Shown: positions 16,312 to 24,966 of the stretch, one piece after another | Layout: every line of letters starts with the position of its first letter | Position numbering within the stretch: position 1 is the first letter of the stretch | Assembly: GCF_008039615.1 (NCBI RefSeq) | Contig: NZ_VDUZ01000016.1 | Location: 62,001 to 126,000, forward strand | Direction: 5' to 3' | DNA length: 64,000 nucleotides | Origin: Vineibacter terrae | GTDB lineage: Bacteria; Pseudomonadota; Alphaproteobacteria; Reyranellales; Reyranellaceae | Translations under genes and position numbers: made by a program | Notes under the pieces: generated by a model | Database searches by the model: none | What the model was told of the DNA's origin: nothing | What the model saw: the letters and a program-made list of their open reading frames with translations, nothing else

Positions 16312-17142
16312 ATGCCCATCGACCCTGACGTCATTCCGCCTCGGATCCTCGCCCGGATCGCTGCGGCGCTGGAGGATATCGAGACGACCCATGCCGTCGC
16401 CATCCTGTTCGCCGTCGAGTCGGGCAGCCGGGCCTGGGGCTTCCACTCCCCCGACAGCGATTTCGACGTACGCTTCGTCTACGCCCACCGGCGCGACTGG
16501 TACCTGTCGGTGCAGCCGGCGCGCGACGTGATCGAGCAGCCGATCATCGAGGGCCTCGATGTCTCGGGCTGGGACATCCGCAAGGCGCTGGCGCTGGCCT
16601 GCCGGTTCAACCCCGTCCTGCCGGAATGGCTGCGTTCGCCGGTGGTCTATCGCTGGGCTGTCGACCTGGTGGGGCCGCTGCAGCATTTCGTCGGCCTGCG
16701 GCCGGGGCCGGTGGCCGCCCGGCGCCATTATCTGGGCCTGGCGCGACGCCAATTCCTGGGCGACATCGATGGCCGCGACTCGGTGCGCCTGAAGAAATAC
16801 TTCTACTCGATCCGGCCGGCGGTGGCGCTGCGCTGGCTGCATCAGCAACCTGACGATGCGCTGCCGATGGATCTGCCGGGCCTGCGGGCCGGCGCGCGGC
16901 TCGATCCCGAGGTCTCGCAGGCCATAGACCACCTGCTCGCCCTCAAGGCTCAGGCGCACGAGCTGGGCACCGGGCCGCGGGTGCCGTGCCTGGATGATTT
17001 CATCCGCGCCGAGATCGACGCGGCCGAGCGCTGGCTGGCGACACAGCCGGCGGCGGACAGGCCCGACCTGGCGGCAGCCGATGCCGCGCTGCGCGCCATC
17101 GTCGGCAATGCCGAGGCGATGATCGCCGGGCGTGGCGCGTAA
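16312..17142 (+). CDS. RlaP/YcgL-type predicted nucleotidyltransferase
   Basis: 276 residues. The N-terminal half has the polymerase-beta-like nucleotidyltransferase signature VESGSRAWGFHSPDSDFDVRF (the G-S-x-A-x-G-x5-SDxD pattern), which would bind Mg-NTP. It is followed by FVYAHRRDWYLS and a helical C-terminal part with RRHYLGLARRQFLG and LKKYFYSIRPAVALRWL. This matches the PF10127 type of predicted nucleotidyltransferases, which phage RlaP represents. The target is unknown. ATG 16312 is chosen because the conserved domain starts soon after; it is divergent from the PuuD-like gene with 84 bases between them. Confidence 0.75.
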   Translation: MPIDPDVIPPRILARIAAALEDIETTHAVAILFAVESGSRAWGFHSPDSDFDVRFVYAHRRDWYLSVQPARDVIEQPIIEGLDVSGWDIRKALALACRFNPVLPEWLRSPVVYRWAVDLVGPLQHFVGLRPGPVAARRHYLGLARRQFLGDIDGRDSVRLKKYFYSIRPAVALRWLHQQPDDALPMDLPGLRAGARLDPEVSQAIDHLLALKAQAHELGTGPRVPCLDDFIRAEIDAAERWLATQPAADRPDLAAADAALRAIVGNAEAMIAGRGA

Positions 17143-17209
17143 TTGGGCTGGGCGCGGGTCGACCTCCGGCCCTATGCTCCGGCCCTCACCCCGAGGCACG
17201 GAGACGGAC

Positions 17210-18175
17210 ATGCAGAAGCGCAAGCTTGGGCGATCGGGCATCGATGTGGCGCCGCTGGCGCTGGGCGGCAATGTGTTCGGCTGGACCGCGGACGAGGCCC
17301 GCTCCTTCGCCGTGCTCGACGGTTTCGTCGATGCCGGCTTCAACCTGATCGATACCGCCGACGTCTATTCGGTGTGGGCACCGGGCCACAAGGGCGGCGA
17401 GTCGGAGACCGTGATCGGCAACTGGCTGAAGCGTCGCGGCGGCCGCGACAAGGTCGTGATCGCCACCAAGGTCGGCATGCAGATGGCGCCCGACCGCAAG
17501 GGGCTGGCCAAGGACTATATCCTGCGCTCGGTCGAGGACTCGCTGAAGCGGCTGCAGACCGACTACATCGACCTCTACCAGTCGCATCGCGACGATCCCG
17601 ACGCGCCCATGGAAGAGCGCTTCGAGGCCTATGCCCAGCTCGTGAAGCAGGGCAAAGTGCGCGCCATCGGCGCGTCGAACTACGATGCCGCGCGGCTGAA
17701 GGCGGCGCTGGAGACCAGCGCCAGGCTGGGCGCGCCGCGCTACGAGACGCTGCAGCCCCACTACAATCTCTGCGAACGCGCCTTGTTCGAGGGACCGCTG
17801 CAGGATCTGTGCGTCGCCGAGCAGATCGGCGTCATCGGTTATTATTCGCTGGCCAGCGGCTTCCTCAGCGGCAAGTACCGTGCCGACGGCGACCTTGGCC
17901 AGAGCGTGCGCGGCGCGGGCGTGAAGAAGTACCTCAACCCGCGCGGCTTCGGCATCCTGAAGGCGCTCGACGAGGTGGCGGCGCAGGTGGGCGCGACGCC
18001 GGCGCAGGTGACGCTGGCCTGGACGATGGCACGGCCGGCGGTGGCGGCGCCCATCGTCAGCGCCACCAGCACGCAGCAGCTTGCCGACATCCTCAAGGCG
18101 GCGGACGTCAAGCTGGACGCTGCCGCCATCGCGCGCCTCGACGCCGCCAGCGCGCCACAGGCCGCGGCGGCGTGA
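17210..18175 (+). CDS. Aldo/keto reductase
   Basis: 321-residue NADPH-dependent oxidoreductase. The opening strand is KRKLGRSGIDVAPLALGG. The catalytic tetrad positions are visible in NLIDTADVYS (Asp, Tyr), VIATKVG (Lys) and LYQSHRDDP (His). The C-terminal VTLAWTMARPAVAAPIVSATS carries cofactor-binding residues. The sequence resembles the YajO/Tas-like branch that acts on varied aldehydes and ketones. It starts at ATG 17210. A strong hairpin follows immediately after the stop. Confidence 0.87.
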   Translation: MQKRKLGRSGIDVAPLALGGNVFGWTADEARSFAVLDGFVDAGFNLIDTADVYSVWAPGHKGGESETVIGNWLKRRGGRDKVVIATKVGMQMAPDRKGLAKDYILRSVEDSLKRLQTDYIDLYQSHRDDPDAPMEERFEAYAQLVKQGKVRAIGASNYDAARLKAALETSARLGAPRYETLQPHYNLCERALFEGPLQDLCVAEQIGVIGYYSLASGFLSGKYRADGDLGQSVRGAGVKKYLNPRGFGILKALDEVAAQVGATPAQVTLAWTMARPAVAAPIVSATSTQQLADILKAADVKLDAAAIARLDAASAPQAAAA

Positions 18176-18181
18176 TCCTGA

Positions 18182-18220
18182 ACGCTGCTCCTCGCGCTTT
18201 CGCGCGGGGAGCAGCGTCTT
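18182..18220 (+). terminator. Long hairpin terminator after the aldo/keto reductase
   Basis: A 16-bp stem (18182-18197 with 18202-18217, one G-U pair) closes a TTTC loop and is followed by TCTT. It sits between convergent genes and could stop transcription from both sides. Confidence 0.75.
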
Positions 18221-18998
18221 ATGGCAGCGCGATATAGACGGCGTCGAAGCGCTCGAGCAGCGCTGCGTCGTTGGCAAGCGCGTCGCGTACAGCCTGCAGC
18301 CCGTAGCTGCGCTTGGCCAGCGCCGCCAAGGCATTCAGGTCCCGAGCGGCCAGGATGCGGATCTCGGCTGACGCGAGCTGCCGGGTTGGGGCGTCGATCT
18401 GGTGCCAGTAGCGGCATGCCATCTCGACGCGCTGCAGGCGATAGCGCGGGTCATACGGCGCCACGGCGATTGCGCGCTGCAGCGCATCGTGGAACAGCGG
18501 TTGCCGCGGGTCGAGATCCTGCTGCGCCATCGCCAGCAGTGTCCATGCAGTAGGGTGCGCGGGCGACAACCGGACGGCGCGCTTCGCCGCATCGGAGGCT
18601 TGCATGAGGCGTTCCGTTGCCCGCTCCGGCGGGTCGGCGCGCGTTGCCTGCACCAGGCGCACGGCGGCCAGCAGGGCGGCCAGGTCGGCATCATCCTGCC
18701 ATTCCAATGCGTGCTGCAGCGCTCCGGCAGTGCTCTCGAGCTGCGCGGCAGTCAGCTTGGCGCCGTCAACCTCGGCCCGTTCCGCGGTGCTGCGGGCGTC
18801 GAGCAGCTCTATGGCCGCGAACAGGCGCGGCACGGCCAGCAACAGGAGCAGCACGCCAGCCAGTACGGCGATCAGCGCGACGATCAGACGTGCCGGACGT
18901 CGTCGCTCGGGATCGAGTGCGTAGTAGCGCTCGAGCACCGGATGTGGCTTTTCTGCAGGTTCGGTCACGGCGTCCCGTGGGGACGAGGATAGCTTCAT
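18219..18998 (-). CDS. Hypothetical single-pass membrane protein with TPR-like region
   Basis: 259 residues. A cytoplasmic N-terminus is followed by one strong membrane segment (LIVALIAVLAGVLLLLLAV, about 38-58). A helical part follows with a repeat-like block PAHPTAWTLLAMAQQDLD ... LQRAIAVAPYDPRYRLQRVEMA, resembling tetratricopeptide repeats. I do not recognise the family. It is the last gene after the Wzc-like kinase on the same strand (90 bases downstream), so it may take part in polysaccharide export or assembly. ATG 18998 is preferred over the GTG three bases upstream. Confidence 0.6.
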   Translation of the reverse strand: MKLSSSPRDAVTEPAEKPHPVLERYYALDPERRRPARLIVALIAVLAGVLLLLLAVPRLFAAIELLDARSTAERAEVDGAKLTAAQLESTAGALQHALEWQDDADLAALLAAVRLVQATRADPPERATERLMQASDAAKRAVRLSPAHPTAWTLLAMAQQDLDPRQPLFHDALQRAIAVAPYDPRYRLQRVEMACRYWHQIDAPTRQLASAEIRILAARDLNALAALAKRSYGLQAVRDALANDAALLERFDAVYIALP

Positions 18999-19088
18999 CA
19001 CGCGGCGCGGTTGCTGGGTTCTCTCCCGATCGTACCCGATTGGAAGAGGTTCCCGCCATACGATGTATGCGCCGTGCGGACGACGATA

Positions 19089-21371
19089 TCAGCCGTCGCC
19101 GTAGTAGCGCCTGTAGCCGCGGTAATAGTAGGCGCCGCTATCGGTGTAGTCGTACTGGGCATGGCGGCGCAGGTCGACCTGGCTCAGCACGATGCCCGAC
19201 AGGCGCGCGCCAGCCTCGTAGACCATCTTGATGCCTGTCGTTGCCACGTCGCGCCGCGTCTTCTCCCAGCGCACCACGAAGATCGTGGTATCGGTCTGCC
19301 GCACCAGCAGCAGCGCGTCGGACACCGCCAGCACCGGCGGGCTGTCGAGCACGACCAGATCGAAAGCGTCACCCAGCTGCTGCAGCAGGCGGCGCATGCG
19401 CAGGCTGCCCAGCAGATCGGTAGGAGACGGCGGCCGCTTGCCAGCCACGACGTAGTAGAGCCCGGTCTTAGGCTCGACCTGCACCAGATCCTCCAGGTCG
19501 CGCTGTCCGGACAGGAATTCGGCGAGGCCGGCGTCATTCTCGACCGCCAGGTTCTTGTGCAGCGACGGCTGGCGCATGTCGCAGTCGATGATCAGCGTGC
19601 GCGCGCCCGAGGCAGCCGAGGCGGCAGCGAGCGACAGCGCCGTGGTGGTCTTGCCCTCGCCCGGCACCGAGGACGTGACCACGACCGTGCGTTGCGGGTG
19701 GTCGGCGCTGCTGAGCGCGATGCCGGTGCGGATCGTGCGCAGCGCCTCCGAGAACGCCGAGTTCGGCTTGTCCACGACATTGAGCCACGGCTTGTGGCCG
19801 CGTCGCAGCCGGCCGGCCGATTGGTAAGGCACCATGCCCAGCGCCGCGACTCCGGTCTGCTGCTCGAGCTGATGCACCGAGCGGAAACCGGAGTCCATGA
19901 GCTCGATGCCGATCGACAGGCCGACGCCCAGGGCCAGCGAGGCCATGAAGGCCATCAGCACGATCAGCTCCTTGCGCGGCGCGATCGGAAAGACGGGTGC
20001 CGTCGCCTCGTTGATCTGCTTGGCGTCGCCCTTCTTGTCGACGCTGGCCAGCACATTGACTTCCTGCAGGCGGGTCAGCAGGGTCGAGTAGAGCTGCTTG
20101 GCGGTATCGAGCTCGGTCTGCAGCGCCCGCAATTGCGCCGAGCCTTCAGTCTGCCGCTTTAGCTCGCGCTCCAGCCGATCGACCTCCGCCTTCAGCTTGT
20201 TGGCGTTCTCGCGCGCCGCCTTGGCTTCGGCCTGCAGGTTGGTGGCGCTGCGCTGACGTTCCTCGTTCAACCGAGCGCGGACGGCGGCCAGACGCTTCGC
20301 CGCCTTCATGTATTCGGGATGGCCCGGCGCGGCATAGGACGCGACAGCCTGGAACTCCTTCTCGGCGCTCGCCACGTCGGCCAGCAGGCCGCTGCCTGCT
20401 CCGTCCGCCGAGACACCCTGCTTGACGCCCAGCTCGCGCTGCGTCGCCACCTGCTCGGCGGCGAGCAGCTGCGCCCGCACGTCGGCCAGCGTCTTGGTCA
20501 GGGACGAGGCGTCGCTGGTGTCGTACATGGCGTTGTCGGCCCGGAACTTCGCGAGGTTCCGCTCGGCCTCGACCACCTTGGCTCGGGCGTCGTCGATACG
20601 GCCGCTGAGGAACTTCATCATCTCCAGCGGCCCTTCGGACTTCTCCTTTTTCTGGTCGTCGATGTAGGTGCGGATCGCCTGATTGACCGAGGCGGCGGCG
20701 ATATGGGGGTCGGCCGCGCGGAAACGCACCGTCAGCACGAGCGAGTTCGGGTTGGTCTGGGTCGAGAGCCCGCCCAGCCAGGCGTCGGCGATCTGGGCGA
20801 CAAGCCTTTCGCGTGCTTCCGGCGTCATCGCCGCCAGGCGACGTTCCACCTCGTCGGGGGAGACCTGTGGCTTGGCCGGCGCATCGCTCAGCCGCAGGAT
20901 CTGCAGCACCGGCTGAAAGATCGCGCGCAGGCGGCTTTGCTCGGGAGGCGCCAGCTCCGGATTGTAGAGCGGGCTCTTGTCCAGTCCCAGGGCCAGGACG
21001 GTCTGGCGCGCCAGCCGTTCGCCGCGCAGCTTCGACGCCTCGGTCTCCATGACCCGGTAGTCGATCGGCTGCTGCGTCGAGTCCATGCTGGGTCGCATGA
21101 TGTCGCGGCTTTGGGGCTCGACGACCATGTCAGCCTGTGCCTGGTAGACGGGCGCCAGCTGATTGGCCACAAGCCACGCGATCGTGGTGCCGACCAGGGC
21201 CAGGCCCCCGATCAGCAACTTGTGCCGTCGCAGCGTCCCGAGGATCTGGCGAGCCGAAATCCCCGAACCACCGTCGTCGCCACCGCCGCCACCGGGCGGT
21301 GCCGGCAGTGGCTGTGGCGTCTCGGCAGGCAGATTGTTGTACCCAGTCTGCAAACGGCTGACGTTGGCCAT
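19089..21371 (-). CDS. Wzc-type polysaccharide co-polymerase with bacterial tyrosine kinase domain
   Basis: 760-residue inner-membrane protein. A Wzz domain with a first TM near residues 52-72 (LLIGGLALVGTTIAWLVA) leads into a long periplasmic coiled-coil region. A second TM follows (LIVLMAFMASLALGVGLSI), then a cytoplasmic BY-kinase: Walker A SSVPGEGKTT (about 567-576), Walker A' LIIDCDMRQPS and Walker B LVVLDSPP. The C-terminus is a tyrosine cluster of eight Tyr within QYDYTDSGAYYYRGYRRYY, the usual autophosphorylation tail. Such proteins control chain length and export of capsule or exopolysaccharide together with a Wza-type channel. ATG 21371 is chosen because AAGGAAGG lies just before it. 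Confidence 0.9.
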   Translation of the reverse strand: MANVSRLQTGYNNLPAETPQPLPAPPGGGGGDDGGSGISARQILGTLRRHKLLIGGLALVGTTIAWLVANQLAPVYQAQADMVVEPQSRDIMRPSMDSTQQPIDYRVMETEASKLRGERLARQTVLALGLDKSPLYNPELAPPEQSRLRAIFQPVLQILRLSDAPAKPQVSPDEVERRLAAMTPEARERLVAQIADAWLGGLSTQTNPNSLVLTVRFRAADPHIAAASVNQAIRTYIDDQKKEKSEGPLEMMKFLSGRIDDARAKVVEAERNLAKFRADNAMYDTSDASSLTKTLADVRAQLLAAEQVATQRELGVKQGVSADGAGSGLLADVASAEKEFQAVASYAAPGHPEYMKAAKRLAAVRARLNEERQRSATNLQAEAKAARENANKLKAEVDRLERELKRQTEGSAQLRALQTELDTAKQLYSTLLTRLQEVNVLASVDKKGDAKQINEATAPVFPIAPRKELIVLMAFMASLALGVGLSIGIELMDSGFRSVHQLEQQTGVAALGMVPYQSAGRLRRGHKPWLNVVDKPNSAFSEALRTIRTGIALSSADHPQRTVVVTSSVPGEGKTTTALSLAAASAASGARTLIIDCDMRQPSLHKNLAVENDAGLAEFLSGQRDLEDLVQVEPKTGLYYVVAGKRPPSPTDLLGSLRMRRLLQQLGDAFDLVVLDSPPVLAVSDALLLVRQTDTTIFVVRWEKTRRDVATTGIKMVYEAGARLSGIVLSQVDLRRHAQYDYTDSGAYYYRGYRRYYGDG

Positions 21372-21685
21372 CGCCCTTCCTTGCGCACGCACGCATAGAG
21401 GCGGCCCATCAGACCGCACGCCCTGGACTTTGAAAAATGATTGCTAAATTACTCTCGCGGAATGGAAATTGGAACCGAATTATACTTCATGTGTACCCAA
21501 CGATACCGACAACATCTTGTGTTCGGCTGTTCAACAGCCACATATCATTGAAATACGCACGCACATTCTATTCTGTTTCCTCCACTCTGGAGTGGATTTC
21601 CTGCGTTCCTCAAAACCCTGCAGCGTACTGACAATTTGGCAAATGAGTGTTCACACGTCAACTTGCATTTGGTGACGGACGAACT
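21372..21685. promoter_or_regulatory. AT-rich 314-bp gap upstream of the Wzc-like gene
   Basis: Base composition is visibly AT-richer than the flanking genes, and no gene is supported. It holds two perfect inverted repeats: GGCTGTT-C-AACAGCC at 21525-21539 and TCCACTC-TG-GAGTGGA at 21581-21596. The position directly before the Wzc-like gene suggests a separately regulated promoter, so wzc is probably not simply co-transcribed with the transporter genes upstream. Confidence 0.55.
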
Positions 21686-22324
21686 TTAATTGCCCTGTGC
21701 GTGCAAGCTGTCAGAGAAGCTGCGCGTGATGCCGGCGGTGAAGAAGGCCAGGACCGAGCGCTCGCCGACACGCAGATCGACCTTGGCGGGCATTCCCGGA
21801 AGGAGGTGGTGGCGGCGTGGACCGCTGCCTGGCGGCTCAGGCGGGATGGTGATTCGCACGATGAGTGCAAAATCAGGGTGATATGGCGTTCTGGCCGTAG
21901 GGGAGGTATCCGGTGCGATGCCCACCACCCGGCCTTTGATCGTGCCGTGGCGGATCGGGTGAAGCGTGACGATGGCGTCCTGGCCCATGGCAACGGCGCC
22001 GATATCGTCGCTGGCGACGCGGGCCTCGATCTCGAAGTGTCCGTCGCCGGCAGCGGCGCGAACCACGCCTGGAATCGTCACCACGTCCTCGATCTGCGCG
22101 ATCTGCATCCAGCCGACGGCGGCAGCGACCAGAAGCGCCAGGGTATAGATCAGCCAGGTCGCATAGGGCGAGTGCCGCCGCTGGGCGATTGCTTCGGCAT
22201 CCGGCAGGAAATCCGCGAACCTGGCGCTGGCACCGGGCAGGCGGCCTTCGGCGAGCGCCCGCGTCAGCGCCGCCTCTGTCGGCGTCGGCTTCGCCGTCAC
22301 CTTGGCTGCCGTGAGATCGGTCAT
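21686..22324 (-). CDS. Short HlyD-like protein lacking the lipoyl/coiled-coil hairpin
   Basis: 212 residues, about half the length of HlyD/PrtE adaptors (roughly 430-480). The N-terminus resembles the family: FLPDAEAIAQRR, then a single TM at about 56-76 and QIAQIEDVVTIPGVVR. The text then passes straight to the family's C-terminal barrel: FEIEARVASDDIGAVAMGQDA, TLHPIRHGTIKGRVVGIAPD, YHPDFALIVRI, LLPGMPAKVDLRVGERSVL. The roughly 220-residue segment that normally carries the lipoyl half-motifs and the TolC-contacting coiled coil is missing, with no frameshift or stop seen. It starts 13 bases after the ABC transporter gene, so the two are surely an operon. It could be a reduced adaptor or an in-frame deletion remnant. 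Confidence 0.75.
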   Translation of the reverse strand: MTDLTAAKVTAKPTPTEAALTRALAEGRLPGASARFADFLPDAEAIAQRRHSPYATWLIYTLALLVAAAVGWMQIAQIEDVVTIPGVVRAAAGDGHFEIEARVASDDIGAVAMGQDAIVTLHPIRHGTIKGRVVGIAPDTSPTARTPYHPDFALIVRITIPPEPPGSGPRRHHLLPGMPAKVDLRVGERSVLAFFTAGITRSFSDSLHAQGN

Positions 22325-22337
22325 GCTGCCGCTCCGC

Positions 22338-24596
22338 TCAGGCCGGGCTCAGGGGCGCGTCGACGCCGAGGCCGGCGAATGCCACGGGCGGCGCTTTCTG
22401 CCCTCGGCTGGCCTCGGCCATGCGAAGACGGGCATAGGCCATCACCTCCGTCGGCGGGCCGAAGCGCTCGATGCGGCCGTCGATCATCAGCGCCACCTTG
22501 TCGGCAATAGCCAGCGGCGCCAGCCGGTGTGTGATGATGATGATCGTCCGGCCACGCGCGTTGGCACGCAACGTCCGCAGGATCTGCTCCTCGCTTGCCG
22601 GGTCCAGCGCGCTGGTCGCCTCGTCGAGCACGATCACGCGCGGGTTGCGGATCAATGCCCGGGCGATGCAGAGCAGCTGCTTCTGCCCCGCCGAGAGGCC
22701 GCCGCCGCGCTCGCCAAGGACCGTGTTGTAGCCATGCGTGAGGCGCTGGATGAAATGATGCGCGCCCACGAATTTGGCGACGGCGACAATGCGGGCTGTG
22801 TCCTTGTCGGCGGCGCCCATGGCGATGTTCTCGCGCACTGTGCCGGCGAAGAGCTGAACCTCTTGCGGGACGCAACCGATCTGCGCCCGCAGCTGCGCCG
22901 GCGACACATGGGCGATATCGGTGCCATCCATCAGGACGCGGCCCGAGGTCGGCGCATAGAGGCCCTGGATGAGGTTGGCGACCGTGGTCTTGCCGGAGCC
23001 GGATGGCCCGATGATGCCGACGATCGAGCCGGCTTCGATATGCAGGTCGATGTCGCGCACGACGGGCGCGGCGGTGTCGTCATAGCGAAAGGACGCGCGC
23101 TCCAGCGCGACCTCGCCCTCGATCGGCGGCATGGGAACGAAGCCGCCGGGGCGGCTTTCGGTCGGCATGCGCATCATGTCGTCGACATGCGCCAGCGCCG
23201 CTCGCACGGACTGGACCGTGTGCCAGGCGCTCGCCACCTGGCGCATCGGCGTCAGGGCGCGGCCCGCCAGCATGTTGACGGCGACCAGGCCACCGATCGA
23301 CAGCCGCTGCCCGAGCAGCTCCCAGACGCCGAGCAGGACCACCCCGAGCAGTACGAACAGCTGCAGCACGCCGGTCGCCGAGGCCACCACGTTGGCGAGG
23401 TTGTTGGCGCGGAAGCCCGTCCAGGCTGACTGAGCCACGCGCGCGCCCCAGCGCCGCTCCATCTCCGCTTCCAAGCCCAGCGCCTTGATCGTGCCGGCGT
23501 TGCTCACGGTCTCGTTGAGCGCCGAGCCCTTGGCCGCCAGGGCGTGGAAGCTGTCGTCTATATGGCGCTTCTGGGCACGGTGGGTGAGCAGCGAGATGCC
23601 GGCAAAGAGCGGCAGCATCGCGATCACGAAAACGCCGACCGGCCAGCAGATCAGGCAGAGGAGCCCGAGATAGAGTCCGGCGAAGCTCAGGTCGATGATG
23701 AGCGACGGCATCTGGCCGGTGAAGAAGGCACGCAGCGTGTCGAGCTGCCGCAGGCGCTCGGCGATGACGCCCGACGGTGTGCGCTCGAAATGCCGATAAG
23801 GCAGGTGGATGAGATGGCGGACCACCTCGCTCGACAGCAGCGCGTCGATGCGCGCGCCGGTATGGCTCGACACGTAGCCGCGCAGGATCCGCAGGGCGAG
23901 ATCAAACAGATAGGCGATGGCCATGCCGCCCGCGAGCACCGCCAGTGTCGCCCCCATCGCCTCGGGCCGGCCTTGGACGACGACGTGGTTGAAGACCGCC
24001 ATCATGAAAAGCGGCGTCGCCAGCGCCAGGGTGTTGATCACGAAAGAGGCGGCCAGCAGCTCGCCCAGCACCCGCCTGACGCGGCTCCGCAACTGGTCCT
24101 TCCAGTCGATCTCCTCGGCCGGGCGCTGTTTGCGCACAAGGATCGCCGTGCCCCCGAGCGCCCCGAGGTCGTCGGCCGAGGCCGCCCGGACGATGCCGGT
24201 CGCGACGTCAACCACCGAGAACGCGCCGCCCTCCCGGCCCGCGACGACGTGCGCCGGCCGGCCGTCGCGGCCGACCAGCACGAACGGTGTCGGCAGTCCG
24301 GGCAAGCTGGCGATCGTCGCGCGAGTCTGCATCGCGTGGAACCCGGCACGGGCGCAGGCGAGGAGGAAAAGGCCCTCGTCCATTCCCGTGTCGACGATGG
24401 GCACCAGGGCGCGCAGCTCGGCTTCGGTCATCGGATGGCCAAGCAGCTCGGCGATGCGAAGAAAGCATCGCGCCAGCGTGTCGGTCGAGCGCGACGGCGC
24501 GGCGACCGACGGATCGGTCAGGAGCGCGGGACCCATGGCCGCCCGTGCAGCTGCCAAGCTATCGGAATCTTCCAAAATCGGGCTGTCGAGAGCCAT
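22338..24596 (-). CDS. Type I secretion ABC transporter with C39-like N-terminal domain (HlyB/LapB type)
   Basis: 752 residues. An N-terminal domain (about 40-155) has the C39-peptidase fold pattern (VLVGRDGRPAHVVAG, FSVVDVATGIV). I see no Q-x5-DCG catalytic Cys motif, so it is a non-cleaving C39-like domain. A six-helix transmembrane domain follows (about 170-460), then the ATPase: Walker A GPSGSGKTT (about 530), signature LSAGQ (Ala replaces the usual Gly of LSGGQ), Walker B VIVLDEATSALD and ITHRL. HlyB-like transporters of this type export unprocessed RTX or adhesin proteins. No RTX protein and no TolC are adjacent. It is the first gene of the minus-strand run and is divergent from the secreted protein at 24967. 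Confidence 0.88.
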   Translation of the reverse strand: MALDSPILEDSDSLAAARAAMGPALLTDPSVAAPSRSTDTLARCFLRIAELLGHPMTEAELRALVPIVDTGMDEGLFLLACARAGFHAMQTRATIASLPGLPTPFVLVGRDGRPAHVVAGREGGAFSVVDVATGIVRAASADDLGALGGTAILVRKQRPAEEIDWKDQLRSRVRRVLGELLAASFVINTLALATPLFMMAVFNHVVVQGRPEAMGATLAVLAGGMAIAYLFDLALRILRGYVSSHTGARIDALLSSEVVRHLIHLPYRHFERTPSGVIAERLRQLDTLRAFFTGQMPSLIIDLSFAGLYLGLLCLICWPVGVFVIAMLPLFAGISLLTHRAQKRHIDDSFHALAAKGSALNETVSNAGTIKALGLEAEMERRWGARVAQSAWTGFRANNLANVVASATGVLQLFVLLGVVLLGVWELLGQRLSIGGLVAVNMLAGRALTPMRQVASAWHTVQSVRAALAHVDDMMRMPTESRPGGFVPMPPIEGEVALERASFRYDDTAAPVVRDIDLHIEAGSIVGIIGPSGSGKTTVANLIQGLYAPTSGRVLMDGTDIAHVSPAQLRAQIGCVPQEVQLFAGTVRENIAMGAADKDTARIVAVAKFVGAHHFIQRLTHGYNTVLGERGGGLSAGQKQLLCIARALIRNPRVIVLDEATSALDPASEEQILRTLRANARGRTIIIITHRLAPLAIADKVALMIDGRIERFGPPTEVMAYARLRMAEASRGQKAPPVAFAGLGVDAPLSPA

Positions 24597-24695
24597 CCGC
24601 CCGGAACCTGCTCATGTCGTCGGCGTGCCGGTGTAGACGAAATAAATCGCATCGCGTCTGCGGCGGCGCACCGCTCGGATTCTGTCGATCTTGAT

Positions 24696-24724
24696 TATTG
24701 TGCATAAATACTATTTCTTTACAA
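24696..24724 (-). promoter_or_regulatory. Candidate sigma-70 promoter for the T1SS genes
   Basis: On the minus strand TTGTAA (24724-24719) and ACAATA (24701-24696) are separated by 17 bases, about 100 bases before the ABC transporter start. Confidence 0.45.
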
Positions 24725-24852
24725 TATCTTATAATATATTCTTGAACCTGCCTGAGCGGATATCGGATCGCAGTTTGAGCGAAAATCCAGAATCCCTCGT
24801 CAATTGGACCGAACTTGCAGTGATTCGGCTATGAATTCGCCGTATGTTCCCG

Positions 24853-24870
24853 CATGTCGCGCACGACATG
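24853..24870. promoter_or_regulatory. Perfect inverted repeat, possible operator
   Basis: CATGTCG-CGCA-CGACATG, 7-bp arms with a 4-base spacer, upstream of the candidate -10 at 24904. Size and symmetry suit a dimeric regulator; the regulator is unknown. Confidence 0.5.
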
Positions 24871-24884
24871 AGAAATGAGATACT

Positions 24885-24900
24885 TTTTCGGTATCGAAAA
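24885..24900. promoter_or_regulatory. Second perfect inverted repeat in the same promoter region
   Basis: TTTTCG-GTAT-CGAAAA, 6-bp arms with a 4-base spacer, lying just before TATAAA (24904-24909), in the -35 to -10 zone of the likely plus-strand promoter. Confidence 0.5.
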
Positions 24901-24966
24901 TGTTATAAAAATTAGGTAGGTTTGTGCATCTACCAGAAAACACTGTATTTTGCAGGACGCGCTATC

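Larger units (their letters stand above)
24597..24966. promoter_or_regulatory. AT-rich divergent control region (370 bp)
   Basis: This gap separates the minus-strand ABC transporter from the plus-strand secreted-protein gene. It is markedly AT-rich against the surrounding genes. It carries a candidate minus-strand promoter (24696-24724), two perfect inverted repeats (24853-24870 and 24885-24900) and a TATAAA (24904-24909) that could be the -10 of the plus-strand unit. No gene is supported inside. Confidence 0.65.
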
